The notes under the pieces were generated by a model. That model was not told the origin of the DNA, did no database searches, and saw only the letters and a program-made list of their open reading frames with translations. The translations under genes and the position numbers were made by a program. Positions 50,114-59,284 of a DNA stretch of 64,000 nucleotides are shown here, one piece after another; position 1 is the stretch's first letter; the number at the start of each line of letters is the position of its first letter. This DNA comes from CAZNPL01 sp964574815. GTDB lineage: Bacteria; Planctomycetota; Phycisphaerae; UBA1845. Where the stretch lies: positions 1 to 64,000 of the forward strand of contig CAZNPL010000009.1 in the NCBI GenBank assembly GCA_964574815.1, given 5' to 3'.

Positions 50114-51370
50114 ATGAAGGAGAATGGCCAGACCACACAAGAAACCCTTGCGGTTCACGCCGGAATCGACGATTACGAGTTCAGTCCTGTCGTCCCGCCG
50201 ATCTACCAGGTCTCGACCTTCGGATTCGAGAATGCCGAACACGGCGCCCGGTTATTCGCGGGGGAAGGTGGCGGGCACATCTACTCGCGGATGAGTAATC
50301 CAACGGTACAGGCGTTGGAGCGGTCCGTCGCCGCTCTCGAAGGTGGGCACAAAGCCCTGGCCTGCGGCAGCGGCATGGCGGCCATTCATACAGCGCTGGC
50401 AGCCCTCCTGAGTGTCGGCGATCACGTCATCTGCAGCGACGCCGTCTACGGCCCCACGTGCGTCCTCATCGAAAAGGTTCTGTCCAGATTCGGTATCGAG
50501 TCATCCCTGATAGATACTTCCGACTCAGGCGCTGTCGAGAGGGCCTTTCGTCCGAACACCAAGGTCCTCTTCATTGAGACGCCGGGGAATCCGACGCTGG
50601 CCGTCACTGACCTTCAGACCGTGAGTGAAATGGCCCATGCTCGTGACGCATTAGTCGTGGTCGACAACACGTTCATGAGTCCCATTTTGCAGCAACCGCT
50701 CCGCTGGGGGGCGGACGTCGTCGTCCACAGCGTGACCAAGTTCCTCAATGGCCACGCCGACGTCGTCGGCGGGATCATCGTGGTCAGGGACGAAGAGCGA
50801 TATGAAGCATTTCGCTCGATTCTCAACCACCTCGGCGGCGTGCTGCCGCCCTTCGAGTCCTTCCTGGTGCATCGTGGCATCAAGACCCTGGCGCTGCGGA
50901 TGAAACGCCACTGCGAGAGCGCCATGAAGGTGGCGCAGCATCTCGAGCAGCATCCGGATGTGGAATGGGTTCGTTATCCAGGGCTGCCGAGTCATCCACA
51001 GCATGAGATCGCGCGCCGACAAACAAACGGCGGTGGGGGAGTGGTCAGCTTTGGGCTCAGAGGAGGCGTCGAGGCCGGGCGGACCATGATGAACTCGGTC
51101 CGCCTTTGCACCCTGGCGGTAAGTCTCGGGGGGGTAGAGACGCTTATCGAACATCCGGCAAGCATGACGCACGCAACGATGGGGTCAGCCGCGCGCCGCC
51201 GGGCACATATCAGCGACGGGTTGGTGCGCGTTTCAGTTGGAATCGAGAACGTGGACGAGATCATCGCGGACCTGGACGCCGCACTCGCCAAGGCCGCCGC
51301 AACAACAGCAGCCCGCGAACGTCCGTCCGAAAGTGAACCAGTCGCAAGGCCTTCTGACGTAACAGCATAA
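50114..51370 (+). CDS. Cys/Met metabolism PLP-dependent enzyme
   Basis: A 418-residue fold-type I PLP enzyme of the cystathionine gamma-synthase, gamma-lyase and O-acetylhomoserine sulfhydrylase family. PLP is held by K209 in HSVTKFLNGHADVVGG, with D184 and Y112 (SDAVYGPTC) in the site. The position of the methionine gamma-lyase cysteine is Pro here, so a methionine gamma-lyase label is not supported. Within the family the exact reaction (synthase, lyase or sulfhydrylase) cannot be fixed by sequence. Length is normal. Start ATG at 50114 after GGAG. It faces away from the DUF134 gene under the plus-strand promoter. The C-terminal 25 residues are a short charged tail. Confidence 0.87.
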   Translation: MKENGQTTQETLAVHAGIDDYEFSPVVPPIYQVSTFGFENAEHGARLFAGEGGGHIYSRMSNPTVQALERSVAALEGGHKALACGSGMAAIHTALAALLSVGDHVICSDAVYGPTCVLIEKVLSRFGIESSLIDTSDSGAVERAFRPNTKVLFIETPGNPTLAVTDLQTVSEMAHARDALVVVDNTFMSPILQQPLRWGADVVVHSVTKFLNGHADVVGGIIVVRDEERYEAFRSILNHLGGVLPPFESFLVHRGIKTLALRMKRHCESAMKVAQHLEQHPDVEWVRYPGLPSHPQHEIARRQTNGGGGVVSFGLRGGVEAGRTMMNSVRLCTLAVSLGGVETLIEHPASMTHATMGSAARRRAHISDGLVRVSVGIENVDEIIADLDAALAKAAATTAARERPSESEPVARPSDVTA

Positions 51371-51508
51371 GAGCACTGCGTGTTCGACGCTGCGGGACAC
51401 TGCGCTCTCGCTCCCGGAGGCGCGCACTACGTGCGCCCGACGTCGTGCCTCGCCCGACCGGGTAGCCCTGATGCTCAACAGACGTTTGCATCCGGGCTTC
51501 CGCGGCCG

Positions 51509-51721
51509 CTACCAGTGCCAGTCGTCGTGATAGACCACTTCTTCGTAGTACGAACCGCCCCAATACCCGAGATCGACGTACCACGGATCGTCATCACAGC
51601 ACCAGTCGTCGTCGTAGCGATCAATGAAGATGCCGTAGTACGGATCGCAGGAGACCGTAAAGCCGCAAATCGCCGCGCCCGCGATAAGCGTCACCAACAT
51701 TCGCCGCGTCCAGCCTTTCAT
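51509..51721 (-). CDS. Tiny acidic, aromatic-rich lipoprotein
   Basis: A 70-residue protein. The signal (MLVTLIAGAAICGFTVSC, Cys at residue 25) fits a lipobox, so it should be lipid-anchored. The 46-residue mature part is very rich in Asp, Tyr and Trp (for example DRYDDDWCCDDDPWY and YHDDWHW) with two adjacent Cys. No family is recognised; composition suggests metal or surface binding. The ATG at 51721 follows GGGAG by seven bases. It stands alone 170 bases before the FG-GAP gene. Confidence 0.68.
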   Translation of the reverse strand: MKGWTRRMLVTLIAGAAICGFTVSCDPYYGIFIDRYDDDWCCDDDPWYVDLGYWGGSYYEEVVYHDDWHW

Positions 51722-51892
51722 CGCTCAACTCCCGGACTCGACCGTTTCGAATCAGAAAAACTCATCATGCTGAAACTATTGACAGAACAAAACGGAAAAC
51801 GTGAGCCATGAGTTCGAAAAAAGTCGTAAGCCCTTTGCGCAAAGCAGATTACGGAAGACGCCGCAGCCGAGCGACGGATCTGGCAGACCAAC

Positions 51893-53359
51893 TCATTGCC
51901 AGCCCGGCGTGGAACCGGGTCGAAGTCCGGGCACAAAAGTGCTGAATTGTGAGAAAGCCAGCTGGAACAGTTGGTAGTCACCGAGGTCGATCAGACCGTT
52001 GCGATTCAGGTCAACGCAGCCGCAGTCCGTTGGTATTCCACACAGGCAGAACAGAAGAACCTGGTAATCGCCCAGCCCGACGATCCCGTCCTCGTTGCAG
52101 TCTCCCGGAACGGCGCAATCGCCACGCACGGAGAAAACATAGGCCGAGCCGTTGTTGCAGTCCTCGCCGGCCGGACAAAGTGCGTCGTTTCGCGTCGCGC
52201 CAATGACCAGGCGATCCTGTTCAAGTGCGGCGCTTGCTCCAAACAAATCATCGCCGCCGAGATCGGACGACACCAGTTCCGCAATCCGTTGCCACGTACC
52301 CGCCACGCGCTGGAACAGAAACGCCGCGCCGGGGCCGTACGTGGGAGGGAACCCGCTTCCCGTCTCGTGCGTTCCCACAACGATCGTCTTTCTGCTGATA
52401 GAAACCGTGTACCCAAACCGGGCTACCACCGGCTGGGGAGACAGCCCCCCGTCAAAACTCCATTGGCTGCCGTCGTCATGGAACACATAAGCCCGCGTCA
52501 GCCCCCACGCCCCGGCCACGATCATCGTCCCATCCACCGCGACCGAATAGCCAAACAGGCTGTTGGGTGCAAGGACCGGCGGGATCAGCTTCTGCTCTTC
52601 ACTCCACAGGCCGTCAACGCGCCGAAAGACGTAGGCCGACCCGGAGCTCGGAGCCGAATCGCTCGCATCCGACCCGAAAGCCCCCATGACAATCACATCG
52701 CCGTCGATACCGACATCGAACCCGGCGCCGTCCCCAAAGTCCCCGTCTGAAGCGACGAGCTTTGCCGCCTCCTGCCAGCGGAGCCCGTCGAACTCGAACA
52801 CGTACGCCGAGCCGAACCCGGTCAGCGCGCCGGATTCGATCTCGGGTGCACCGATTACAATCGTCTCGCCGTCGATCGCCACCGACTGCCCAAAGCGATC
52901 GAACGCCTCCGCATCCGACGCAGTCAGGCGCTGCACCCGAACCCACCGGTCGGATTCGTTGCGGTAAACATACGCCGCACCCGCCTCCTCACCGTATTCG
53001 TTGTCGCGACTCGCGCCGAGCACAAGCACATCACCGTCAATATCGACGCTGGTTCCGACCCGATCTCCCCCGTTCGGCAGCGACGGAGTGAGCTTCTGTA
53101 CCTGGCTCCAGACAACCCCGTTGAAATGGAAGACGTACGCCGCCCCCGCGTCGCAATTAGAGGGCGGCTCGCACATGTCATCGTCACCTGTCGCGCCGAC
53201 AACAATCCAGTCTCCCGAGACGCCCACACTGTTCGCGAAGGCCTGATTGGGTGATGCATCACGTGCGCGCAGCGGCATGACTTCGCATTGAGCGGACGCA
53301 CCGCGCGCCACGAACAGAGACAGCAGAACAAGCACAAGGACGCGAACAAGGTCGATCAC
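51893..53359 (-). CDS. Secreted FG-GAP repeat protein with dockerin-like C-terminus
   Basis: A 488-residue exported protein. A signal peptide (VLVLVLLSLFVARGASAQ) is followed by about six FG-GAP-like repeats with the AYVF-x-n-F/Y-G pattern, such as FANSVGVSGDWIVVGATGDD and RFGQSVAIDGETIVIGAPEI, that form an integrin-like beta-propeller. The C-terminus has two calcium-loop-like units, GDCNEDGIVGLGDYQ and DLNRNGLIDLGDYQLFQ, separated by a Cys-rich linker; this is a dockerin-like module. A surface or adhesion role is likely. The start is a GTG at 53359, seven bases after GGAGGGG. Confidence 0.87.
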   Translation of the reverse strand: MIDLVRVLVLVLLSLFVARGASAQCEVMPLRARDASPNQAFANSVGVSGDWIVVGATGDDDMCEPPSNCDAGAAYVFHFNGVVWSQVQKLTPSLPNGGDRVGTSVDIDGDVLVLGASRDNEYGEEAGAAYVYRNESDRWVRVQRLTASDAEAFDRFGQSVAIDGETIVIGAPEIESGALTGFGSAYVFEFDGLRWQEAAKLVASDGDFGDGAGFDVGIDGDVIVMGAFGSDASDSAPSSGSAYVFRRVDGLWSEEQKLIPPVLAPNSLFGYSVAVDGTMIVAGAWGLTRAYVFHDDGSQWSFDGGLSPQPVVARFGYTVSISRKTIVVGTHETGSGFPPTYGPGAAFLFQRVAGTWQRIAELVSSDLGGDDLFGASAALEQDRLVIGATRNDALCPAGEDCNNGSAYVFSVRGDCAVPGDCNEDGIVGLGDYQVLLFCLCGIPTDCGCVDLNRNGLIDLGDYQLFQLAFSQFSTFVPGLRPGSTPGWQ

Positions 53360-53409
53360 GGGTCTTCCCCTCCGCGGCGTCTGAGCGTCGAGGCTGCGGA
53401 GATGGTCTT

Positions 53410-53439
53410 AGTATAGCGGCGATGAGCAACCGATCGCAA
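53410..53439 (-). promoter_or_regulatory. Sigma-70-like promoter of the FG-GAP gene
   Basis: On the minus strand TTGCGA (53439-53434), an 18-base spacer and TATACT (53415-53410), about 50 bases before the GTG start at 53359. The -10 is strong; the -35 is partial. Confidence 0.45.
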
Positions 53440-53786
53440 CGCCCTTTTACCCTGCTCGAACTGTGGGACTGTAGTAATTCGAACCACGCGATACAGGGTG
53501 GCTCCGACAAGGGAGATCGCCCTGTGACTTGGCGCGCCAACGATCCGCGGCAAGGACCGGAACCGCGAAAACGCCCCGTGAGTGTCGCCCGACCACATCC
53601 TGAGGTAATCGCTATCGGACCCTCAGCGCGCGTCCAGAAGCGTGCCCAACCAGGCCGCGAGCAGAACGGAACAACTCATCCTCACGAACAAGTCCGACAA
53701 ATTCACCCCGCGGCACTGCCGGAGGGCGGAACGACGCGACTAAGGAACAGCCAGGATCGAGTCCAGATCCAAACTCTCGCCGACCT
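53440..53786. other. Intergenic region, no feature recognised
   Basis: About 350 bases between the FG-GAP gene promoter and the phosphatase gene. No gene, RNA or clear terminator was seen. Confidence 0.35.
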
Positions 53787-54506
53787 TCAGCGTTCGCCAG
53801 GCCTTTCCGGCGTAGCGGCGATTCCGGCTTGCCGCTTCAATGCGTCGATATCTGCGTCGCGAACGTAGTTGATCAGATTTCGCCAGATAGCGTGGAACCC
53901 GAATCCGCCTTCGGTCATTTCGCGTATCGCCTCTTCCCTGGTCCAGCCCTGCACAATAACGCGGTAAAGGGCGCACATCATGCCGGTGCGATCGGCACCG
54001 TGCTGGCAATGAACGAAAACCGGCGCCCGATCCTTGTCGGTGACAACCTTGAGAAATGAGATCACTTCCTCGTCTTCGATCTCCCAGGCCTGAGCATTGA
54101 TGTGCACGTAATCAAGTCCGTGGCGTTCGCATTGCTCGCGGTCGGAGTGGAACGTTCGAAGGTTGAGGACCGTTTTGATCCCCATCTCCGCAAGCTGAGC
54201 GAAGCCCGCTTCACTTGGCTGCGCCCCGCGGTAGAGTCCGTCGCTCATCTTGTGCAGGTTGGGCAGACCGTGCCGCTGCACCGGCGCCGCCCAATGGGAA
54301 GGACGCTCACTGATCGACTCGCGCGGCGGGGCAGATTCTGCGCGAGCTTTGCGCGACGAGAACTCTGTGGCCGTTTGCGGCGCATCAAGAAATACCGTCA
54401 CCGCGAGCGCGACCAGGTAGACCAAGTAGCAGTTTGGAACACGGCCGTGTCCCGTCGCTTTACTCAACTGCGTGCCTGACCGCTGCGGAGTCCGCCACCG
54501 TATCAT
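53787..54506 (-). CDS. Membrane-anchored or exported tyrosine/dual-specificity phosphatase
   Basis: A 239-residue phosphatase. The signature HCQHGADRTGMM holds the catalytic C167 and R173 (HC-x5-R). An upstream general-acid region (YVHINAQAWEIEDEE) is present. It resembles Siw14/dual-specificity enzymes that act on phosphotyrosine or inositol pyrophosphates. Residues 27-40 (YLVYLVALAVTVFL) form a single hydrophobic span, so it is probably anchored in the membrane or exported. The ATG at 54506 follows GGGAGG. It is 155 bases downstream of the pseudopilin operon and may be co-transcribed with it. Confidence 0.87.
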   Translation of the reverse strand: MIRWRTPQRSGTQLSKATGHGRVPNCYLVYLVALAVTVFLDAPQTATEFSSRKARAESAPPRESISERPSHWAAPVQRHGLPNLHKMSDGLYRGAQPSEAGFAQLAEMGIKTVLNLRTFHSDREQCERHGLDYVHINAQAWEIEDEEVISFLKVVTDKDRAPVFVHCQHGADRTGMMCALYRVIVQGWTREEAIREMTEGGFGFHAIWRNLINYVRDADIDALKRQAGIAATPERPGER

Positions 54507-54661
54507 GCCGTCGTCCTCCCGATTCCGAGCCGGAACTCGCTGCTTGACATTCTACGCCGCACAGCGCTGCTGTGAATCTCTCGCGCTGTTTTACGCGGTG
54601 TCGGGGACACGAGCGGGGCCTGCGGTTGCCCTCTAAATCACCAACCACCGCGCTGTCGCGC

Positions 54662-55792
54662 TCAGCGCAGAAGATCTGAGCCGACGCTTGAGTAATCGCA
54701 CTCGATCGGCACGGCGATGGCGGCGGCCGGGAGCGTATCGAGCTGCCAGCCCCGACCGCGGATGATGTGGCAGCGCCACCCCTCGTGGTTGTCGAGGTCG
54801 CCGAAACCCACCAGCGGATGAGGCGGGTACTGCGACTGGCGCGGCTCCGGGAGGATATGGCCCTTCATGTGCACCATCCCGGCGTGCCCGTCGATGAACG
54901 ACATTGGGAAGTGGTACGGGCGCCGGTGCCATCCCTTGATTTCCGATTCTACCGCGGTCCGCGCGAAATGTGGCCCGTCCGCGTTCGTCCAGCACCGCGG
55001 CAGTTTGGCGTCGGTGTCCACGCGCCAAGCGAACCGTCCGGCGTTGTCCATAAAGTAAACCGTGTTCGCCGGATTCGGAACCTGCGTCAACGGTCGAAAC
55101 AGCGGCGACATGCTAAGGATGATACACGGCGGCGAATGCGACGAGCACCAGAACGTGTTGGCTACGTAACTCGTCCCGTAGTGATCGTATGAGCTGAGGC
55201 GCGACGCCGCCCAGGCCGAGAAATGCAGGCCCGTATAGCCCCGGTCCGAAGGACACCGCAGCAACGGCAGGTCCAGCCGCTGGTCGTTCAGCCAATTGAC
55301 CTGATTGACGCCCGGGTCCCGCGAATAATCCGCCATTTGCGCCTTGTAGAGCAGTCCGTTCAGCGGCCGAGTCGCCGGGCCCTTGCCGTAGGCCGTGCCC
55401 CAGACGCTCGTCACGGAGTTCCTCCCCTGAGTCGGCTCGCCACGCCCCGCCTTGCCGCCCCAATCGTATGCACCCGGGTCGGCCGGCAAAAGGCGCCCGG
55501 TGTGCGGGTGCAAAGGTATGGTCTGTTCCGTGGCGTCGGTCTGGGCGTAGGTGATGCCCGCCGCGGCAATGGCCTTGAGGTTACTTATGCACAGCGCCAC
55601 TTTCGCCTGTTCCCGCGCATTTCGGAGCGACGGCAGGAGAATGCTGATCAGCAGGGCGATGATCGAGATGACTACCAGAAGCTCGATCAACGTGAACGAA
55701 GCCCGCGTTTTTCGCGCAGAGCGGCCCGTCGCTGAAGGTTCAACGCCCGCCGGGCGGTTGACGCCGTGATTTTTCGTCTGTGCCGACGTCAT
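54662..55792 (-). CDS. Pseudopilin, third of tandem set
   Basis: A 376-residue exported protein with a type IV prepilin leader: a basic leader ending ...ASFTLIELLVVISIIALL, Glu at +5. The cleaved residue before Phe is Ser rather than Gly, an exception that may reduce processing. The long C-terminal domain is homologous to the two upstream genes (shared DWGGKAGRGEP, RCPSDRGYTG, SSYDHYGTSY, FIDGHAG and WQLD). Its start overlaps the stop of the second gene (ATGA). Leader and domain suggest delivery by, or assembly into, a type II secretion pseudopilus. It is the most divergent of the three. Confidence 0.87.
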   Translation of the reverse strand: MTSAQTKNHGVNRPAGVEPSATGRSARKTRASFTLIELLVVISIIALLISILLPSLRNAREQAKVALCISNLKAIAAAGITYAQTDATEQTIPLHPHTGRLLPADPGAYDWGGKAGRGEPTQGRNSVTSVWGTAYGKGPATRPLNGLLYKAQMADYSRDPGVNQVNWLNDQRLDLPLLRCPSDRGYTGLHFSAWAASRLSSYDHYGTSYVANTFWCSSHSPPCIILSMSPLFRPLTQVPNPANTVYFMDNAGRFAWRVDTDAKLPRCWTNADGPHFARTAVESEIKGWHRRPYHFPMSFIDGHAGMVHMKGHILPEPRQSQYPPHPLVGFGDLDNHEGWRCHIIRGRGWQLDTLPAAAIAVPIECDYSSVGSDLLR

Positions 55793-56862
55793 TGCAGCGT
55801 GTTCGCCGGCCAAGCCGGCAGATCGCAATTGACCCACTTATAGATTGGCATGGACGGCAGCACGTCGAGCTGCCAGCCGATTCCTCGAATCACGTGGCAT
55901 TCCCAGAGGATCTTACTCCCATCGGGATAGACAGGGGTGTTCGGCGGCGGCCAGAGAAAACCGGTGATCTTCACCGGACCGGCATGGCCGTCAATGAATG
56001 CCGTCACGAAGTGCGGGTCTTTGGTATGCCAATCTTTGATGGGATCGACGTGGGCGCTTACACTGAAGTGGGGGCCATCCGTCTGCGTCCAGCATCTTCG
56101 GTGGGCTGCGGCGAGGCCGGTCCTCCAGGCGAACCGTCCGCAGTTCTCGATGTAGTAGATTGTATTCGCGGGGTTCGGCACGCGCGTGATTGGCCGGAAC
56201 AGCGGCCCCCAACTCTTGATCACGCAAAGTTGCCCGTGCGAGTTACACCACAGCGTATTCGCCGCGTAGCTCGTGCCGTAGTGGTCGTACGAACTCAGTC
56301 TCGATTCGTCCCAAGCTCGAAAGTGGTGGCCGGTGTACCCGCGGTCCGACGGGCAGCGGTAGACACCGAGATCGAGTTTGGTATCCGCGATCCAGTTTTC
56401 CTGGTGCGGCCCGGGATTGTCGCCGTAGTCAGTCGGCCTCGACTTGTACAGAATCGGGTTCAGCGGCCGGGTCGCCGGACCACGTCCGTACATCGTACCC
56501 CATATGGACGTCACGGCCCTGTGAGATTGCTGCGGTTCGCCGATGCCGGACTTCCCGCCCCAGTCGTACGAGCCCACGTCAGCCATCGCGCCCACGCCCG
56601 TCAACGGGTGAATCGGAATGCAATTCCCGTCTCTGTCCGCGTTCGCATACGTGATGCTGGCGAGCGCAATGTTCTTGATGTTCGAGATACACAGGACGGT
56701 TTTGGCTTGCTCGCGCGCCTTCTTCAGGGAAGGAAGGAGAATGCTGATCAGCAGGGCGATGATCGTGATGACCACGAGCAGTTCAACCAAGGTGAAGCCC
56801 TCCCGCCCGATCCGTGTCAACCCGCTCGCGTTCCGTGCCGCGTTTTGCCGGTAACGACCCAT
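55789..56862 (-). CDS. Pseudopilin, second of tandem set
   Basis: A 357-residue exported pseudopilin-like protein with leader GREGFTLVELLVVITIIALL (cut between Gly and Phe, Glu at +5). The large C-terminal domain shares long runs with the first gene (DVGSYDWGGKSGIGEPQQS, CPSDRGYTGHHFRAW and others), so the two are recent duplicates. The ATG at 56862 follows GGAGG. Its stop overlaps the third gene start. It would be processed by PilD and possibly assembled into a pseudopilus. Confidence 0.9.
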   Translation of the reverse strand: MGRYRQNAARNASGLTRIGREGFTLVELLVVITIIALLISILLPSLKKAREQAKTVLCISNIKNIALASITYANADRDGNCIPIHPLTGVGAMADVGSYDWGGKSGIGEPQQSHRAVTSIWGTMYGRGPATRPLNPILYKSRPTDYGDNPGPHQENWIADTKLDLGVYRCPSDRGYTGHHFRAWDESRLSSYDHYGTSYAANTLWCNSHGQLCVIKSWGPLFRPITRVPNPANTIYYIENCGRFAWRTGLAAAHRRCWTQTDGPHFSVSAHVDPIKDWHTKDPHFVTAFIDGHAGPVKITGFLWPPPNTPVYPDGSKILWECHVIRGIGWQLDVLPSMPIYKWVNCDLPAWPANTLQ

Positions 56863-56888
56863 ACGGTATACCTCCGAGTTTGCAGGTT

Positions 56889-58022
56889 CTATTGCAGTGT
56901 GTTTGCCGACCAGTTCGGAAGATCGCAACGGACCCAATGGTAGATCGGCATGGAAGGCAGGACGTCAAGTTGCCAGCCGATTCCACGGATCACGTGGCAC
57001 TCCCATATCAGCGGGTTTCCATCCGGGTCGCGCGGCGTCGATGGCGGTGGCCAGAGAAACCCGGTGATCTCCACCCGACCGGCGTGGCCGTCGAGGAACG
57101 CCGTCACGAAATTCGGGTCTTTGGTGTGCCAATCCTTGATGACGTCAACATGTGCGCTCTGGCTGAAGTGCGGACCGTCCGACTGGGTCCAGCACAGGTC
57201 CCACGGGTAACTGGAACCTCGATCGGCAGCGGGCACCCGCCGTGAACTCTGCGATTTCGCTCCACGAGTCGCTACCCCGCCTGTTCGCCATGCGAATCTG
57301 CCGCAGTTTTCGATATAGTACACGGTGTTCGCGGGGTTCGGGACACGCGTGAGAGGCCGAAAGAGAGGGCCCCAGCTCTTGACCACGCAAAGCCCCGAAT
57401 GCGAGTTGCACCACAACGTGTTCGCCGCGTAGCTGTTGCCGTAGTGATCGTACGAGCTCAGCTTCGATTCCTCCCACGCGCGGAAATGATGCCCCGTGTA
57501 TCCACGGTCTGATGGGCAGCGGTAGACGTCGAGCTTGAGCTTTGTGTCCGCAATCCAGTTCTCCTGCCGCGGGCCCGGGTTGCGCCCGTAATCGGTCGGC
57601 AGGGACTTGTAGATGATCGCGTTGAGGGGCCGGCTGGCCGGTCCGCGGCCGTACATCGTGCCCCACACCGATGTAACAACCCGATTAGACTGCTGAGGCT
57701 CACCGATGCCGGATTTACCGCCCCAGTCGTACGAGCCCACGTCGGCCATCGCCCCCTCGCCCGTCAGCGGGTGAATGGGGATGCAGTTGCCGTTTCTGTC
57801 CGCGTTCGCATACGTGATGCTGGCGAGCGCGATGTTCTTGATGTTGGAGATGCACAGGACGGTCTTGGCCTGCTCTCGCGCCGTTTTCAGCGAAGGAAGA
57901 AGAATGCTGATCAGCAGAGCGATGATGGTGATGGCCACCAGCAGCTCGATCAGCGTAAAGGCACAGCGCGTTGGCGGCGATACGACGCAGCGGCGTACCG
58001 CGGATCGTCGAGTCTGCGGCAT
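56889..58022 (-). CDS. Pseudopilin, first of tandem set, with 24-residue insert
   Basis: A 377-residue pseudopilin-like protein, closely similar to the second gene. The prepilin motif is FTLIELLVAITIIALL with Glu at +5, but the residue before Phe is Ala and not Gly. An insert of about 24 residues near residue 275 (GAKSQSSRRVPAADRGSSYP) is absent from the other two. The ATG at 58022 follows AAGGAG. It is the first of three genes in one operon; gaps are 26 and -4 bases. Confidence 0.9.
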   Translation of the reverse strand: MPQTRRSAVRRCVVSPPTRCAFTLIELLVAITIIALLISILLPSLKTAREQAKTVLCISNIKNIALASITYANADRNGNCIPIHPLTGEGAMADVGSYDWGGKSGIGEPQQSNRVVTSVWGTMYGRGPASRPLNAIIYKSLPTDYGRNPGPRQENWIADTKLKLDVYRCPSDRGYTGHHFRAWEESKLSSYDHYGNSYAANTLWCNSHSGLCVVKSWGPLFRPLTRVPNPANTVYYIENCGRFAWRTGGVATRGAKSQSSRRVPAADRGSSYPWDLCWTQSDGPHFSQSAHVDVIKDWHTKDPNFVTAFLDGHAGRVEITGFLWPPPSTPRDPDGNPLIWECHVIRGIGWQLDVLPSMPIYHWVRCDLPNWSANTLQ

Positions 58023-58974
58023 TGGCGTTCTCCTTGAACCGACGTTTCCCGTGCCCAAACGTTCCAGACAAAAGGTGCCGTTTACTACCGCGTTTCGGTC
58101 GCCCTTCGCCCGCCACGATCACGCCGCATGCTGCCGCAGCGTGGTCCGCATCCGGATCCGGCGATCACGTCTTTTGATCAGAACCAGTTGCAAGTGGACC
58201 AGCCTTTACCCGATTTCCGCGCATAACCTCCGCGCTCGTGCCGGTGCGAATAGCTGCTGATGGGACGGCACGGCTCAAACATGGTGAACCGACAGCCGAA
58301 CATGTCGGCGACCTCCTGCTCGCCGACGCGCAGTCTAACAAAGGCCCGCGCCTTGGGGCGAGCGTTTTGTCGGTACTTCGGTGCCGGTTTGATCAATTGA
58401 GAGCGCCGGGGGATAGGGACGCCTCGAGCCCCGATTGAAGCAAGTCACACACTTTCAATTAAAACCTGAGATGCCGGCAGACAGCCCGTTTTTCGGTTCA
58501 CAGCATCGTTCAGGCAGCGCAGACCCCGGGACGCAGCACGGGTGGTGACGTGGACATACCCCGCCTTCGCCGGACTGAGCCGCACTTTGGGCAGTGAACG
58601 CCTTCGGTCCGGTCTTCACGTCACCGTCTCTGCCGAAGCGACGCGAGGTGGGCGCAGGCGCCGGCCTCAACACATGCGCTTTACTTTTACAAAATACACC
58701 AAGCGGCGCCCGCTCCCGCAGGAACGCGTTGGCAAACCGCAGCAGCGCACGCCCCCCACCTTCGTGGGCAAACGCGATCAAAAGTCGTGCAGCCGGTCGC
58801 CGGGGAGAATCGCTCCACGCAGGTCCGCATACCGGACGAGTGTCATCGTTCCTGCTGTATTCGGCCCCTGCAACGTGCTGCTTGTCTGAAGGCCAAGAGC
58901 GTCCTACGATTGACTGACAGCGGTTTAACGCGAAGAGGCCGCTGGGGCGGCGAGAACTTGAACAGGACGCGCGT
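58023..58974. other. Divergent intergenic region upstream of pseudopilin and Flp pilin operons
   Basis: About 950 bases with no convincing gene; reading frames here lack ribosome sites and family features. On the plus strand TTGTCT (58882-58887), a 17-base spacer and TACGAT (58905-58910) form a weak sigma-70-like promoter for the Flp pilin gene. No promoter was seen for the minus-strand pseudopilins. No tRNA or structured RNA was recognised. Confidence 0.35.
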
Positions 58975-59169
58975 GTGAAATACTGGGCCGGAGAACTGAA
59001 TCGCCTGCGTTCGCACGAATGCGGCATGACCGCGACCGAATACGCGCTGATTCTCGCTTTTGTCGTCCTCGTCGCCGCGGGGGCTGTCACAATTCTCGGG
59101 GTCGGCATCCGCCACTTTCTCGGAATGTCGCGAATGGCCATCCGGGCGGCTTCGTCCCCGGACGGCTGA
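58975..59169 (+). CDS. Flp-type pilin
   Basis: A 64-residue Flp/Fap pilin. The motif ECGMTATEYALILAFVVLVA has the cleavage Gly, Glu at +5 and the invariant Tyr, followed by a hydrophobic helix. Leader peptidase TadV or PilD would cut after Gly. Flp pilins build thin adhesive pili exported by the Tad system. The start is a GTG at 58975 after AGGA. The TadG/vWA-like gene follows 115 bases later; no other tad gene lies in the window. Confidence 0.87.
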   Translation: MKYWAGELNRLRSHECGMTATEYALILAFVVLVAAGAVTILGVGIRHFLGMSRMAIRAASSPDG

Positions 59170-59284
59170 TCCCGCATCAAATTCCATGGAACAACTCGTT
59201 CCGAAAGGACCTGACGAAGCGACAGGGAGCCCCCTGCCCAACGACGCCGGTGTGCGGTATGCTGGAAATCCGGGGGAGTGAACG

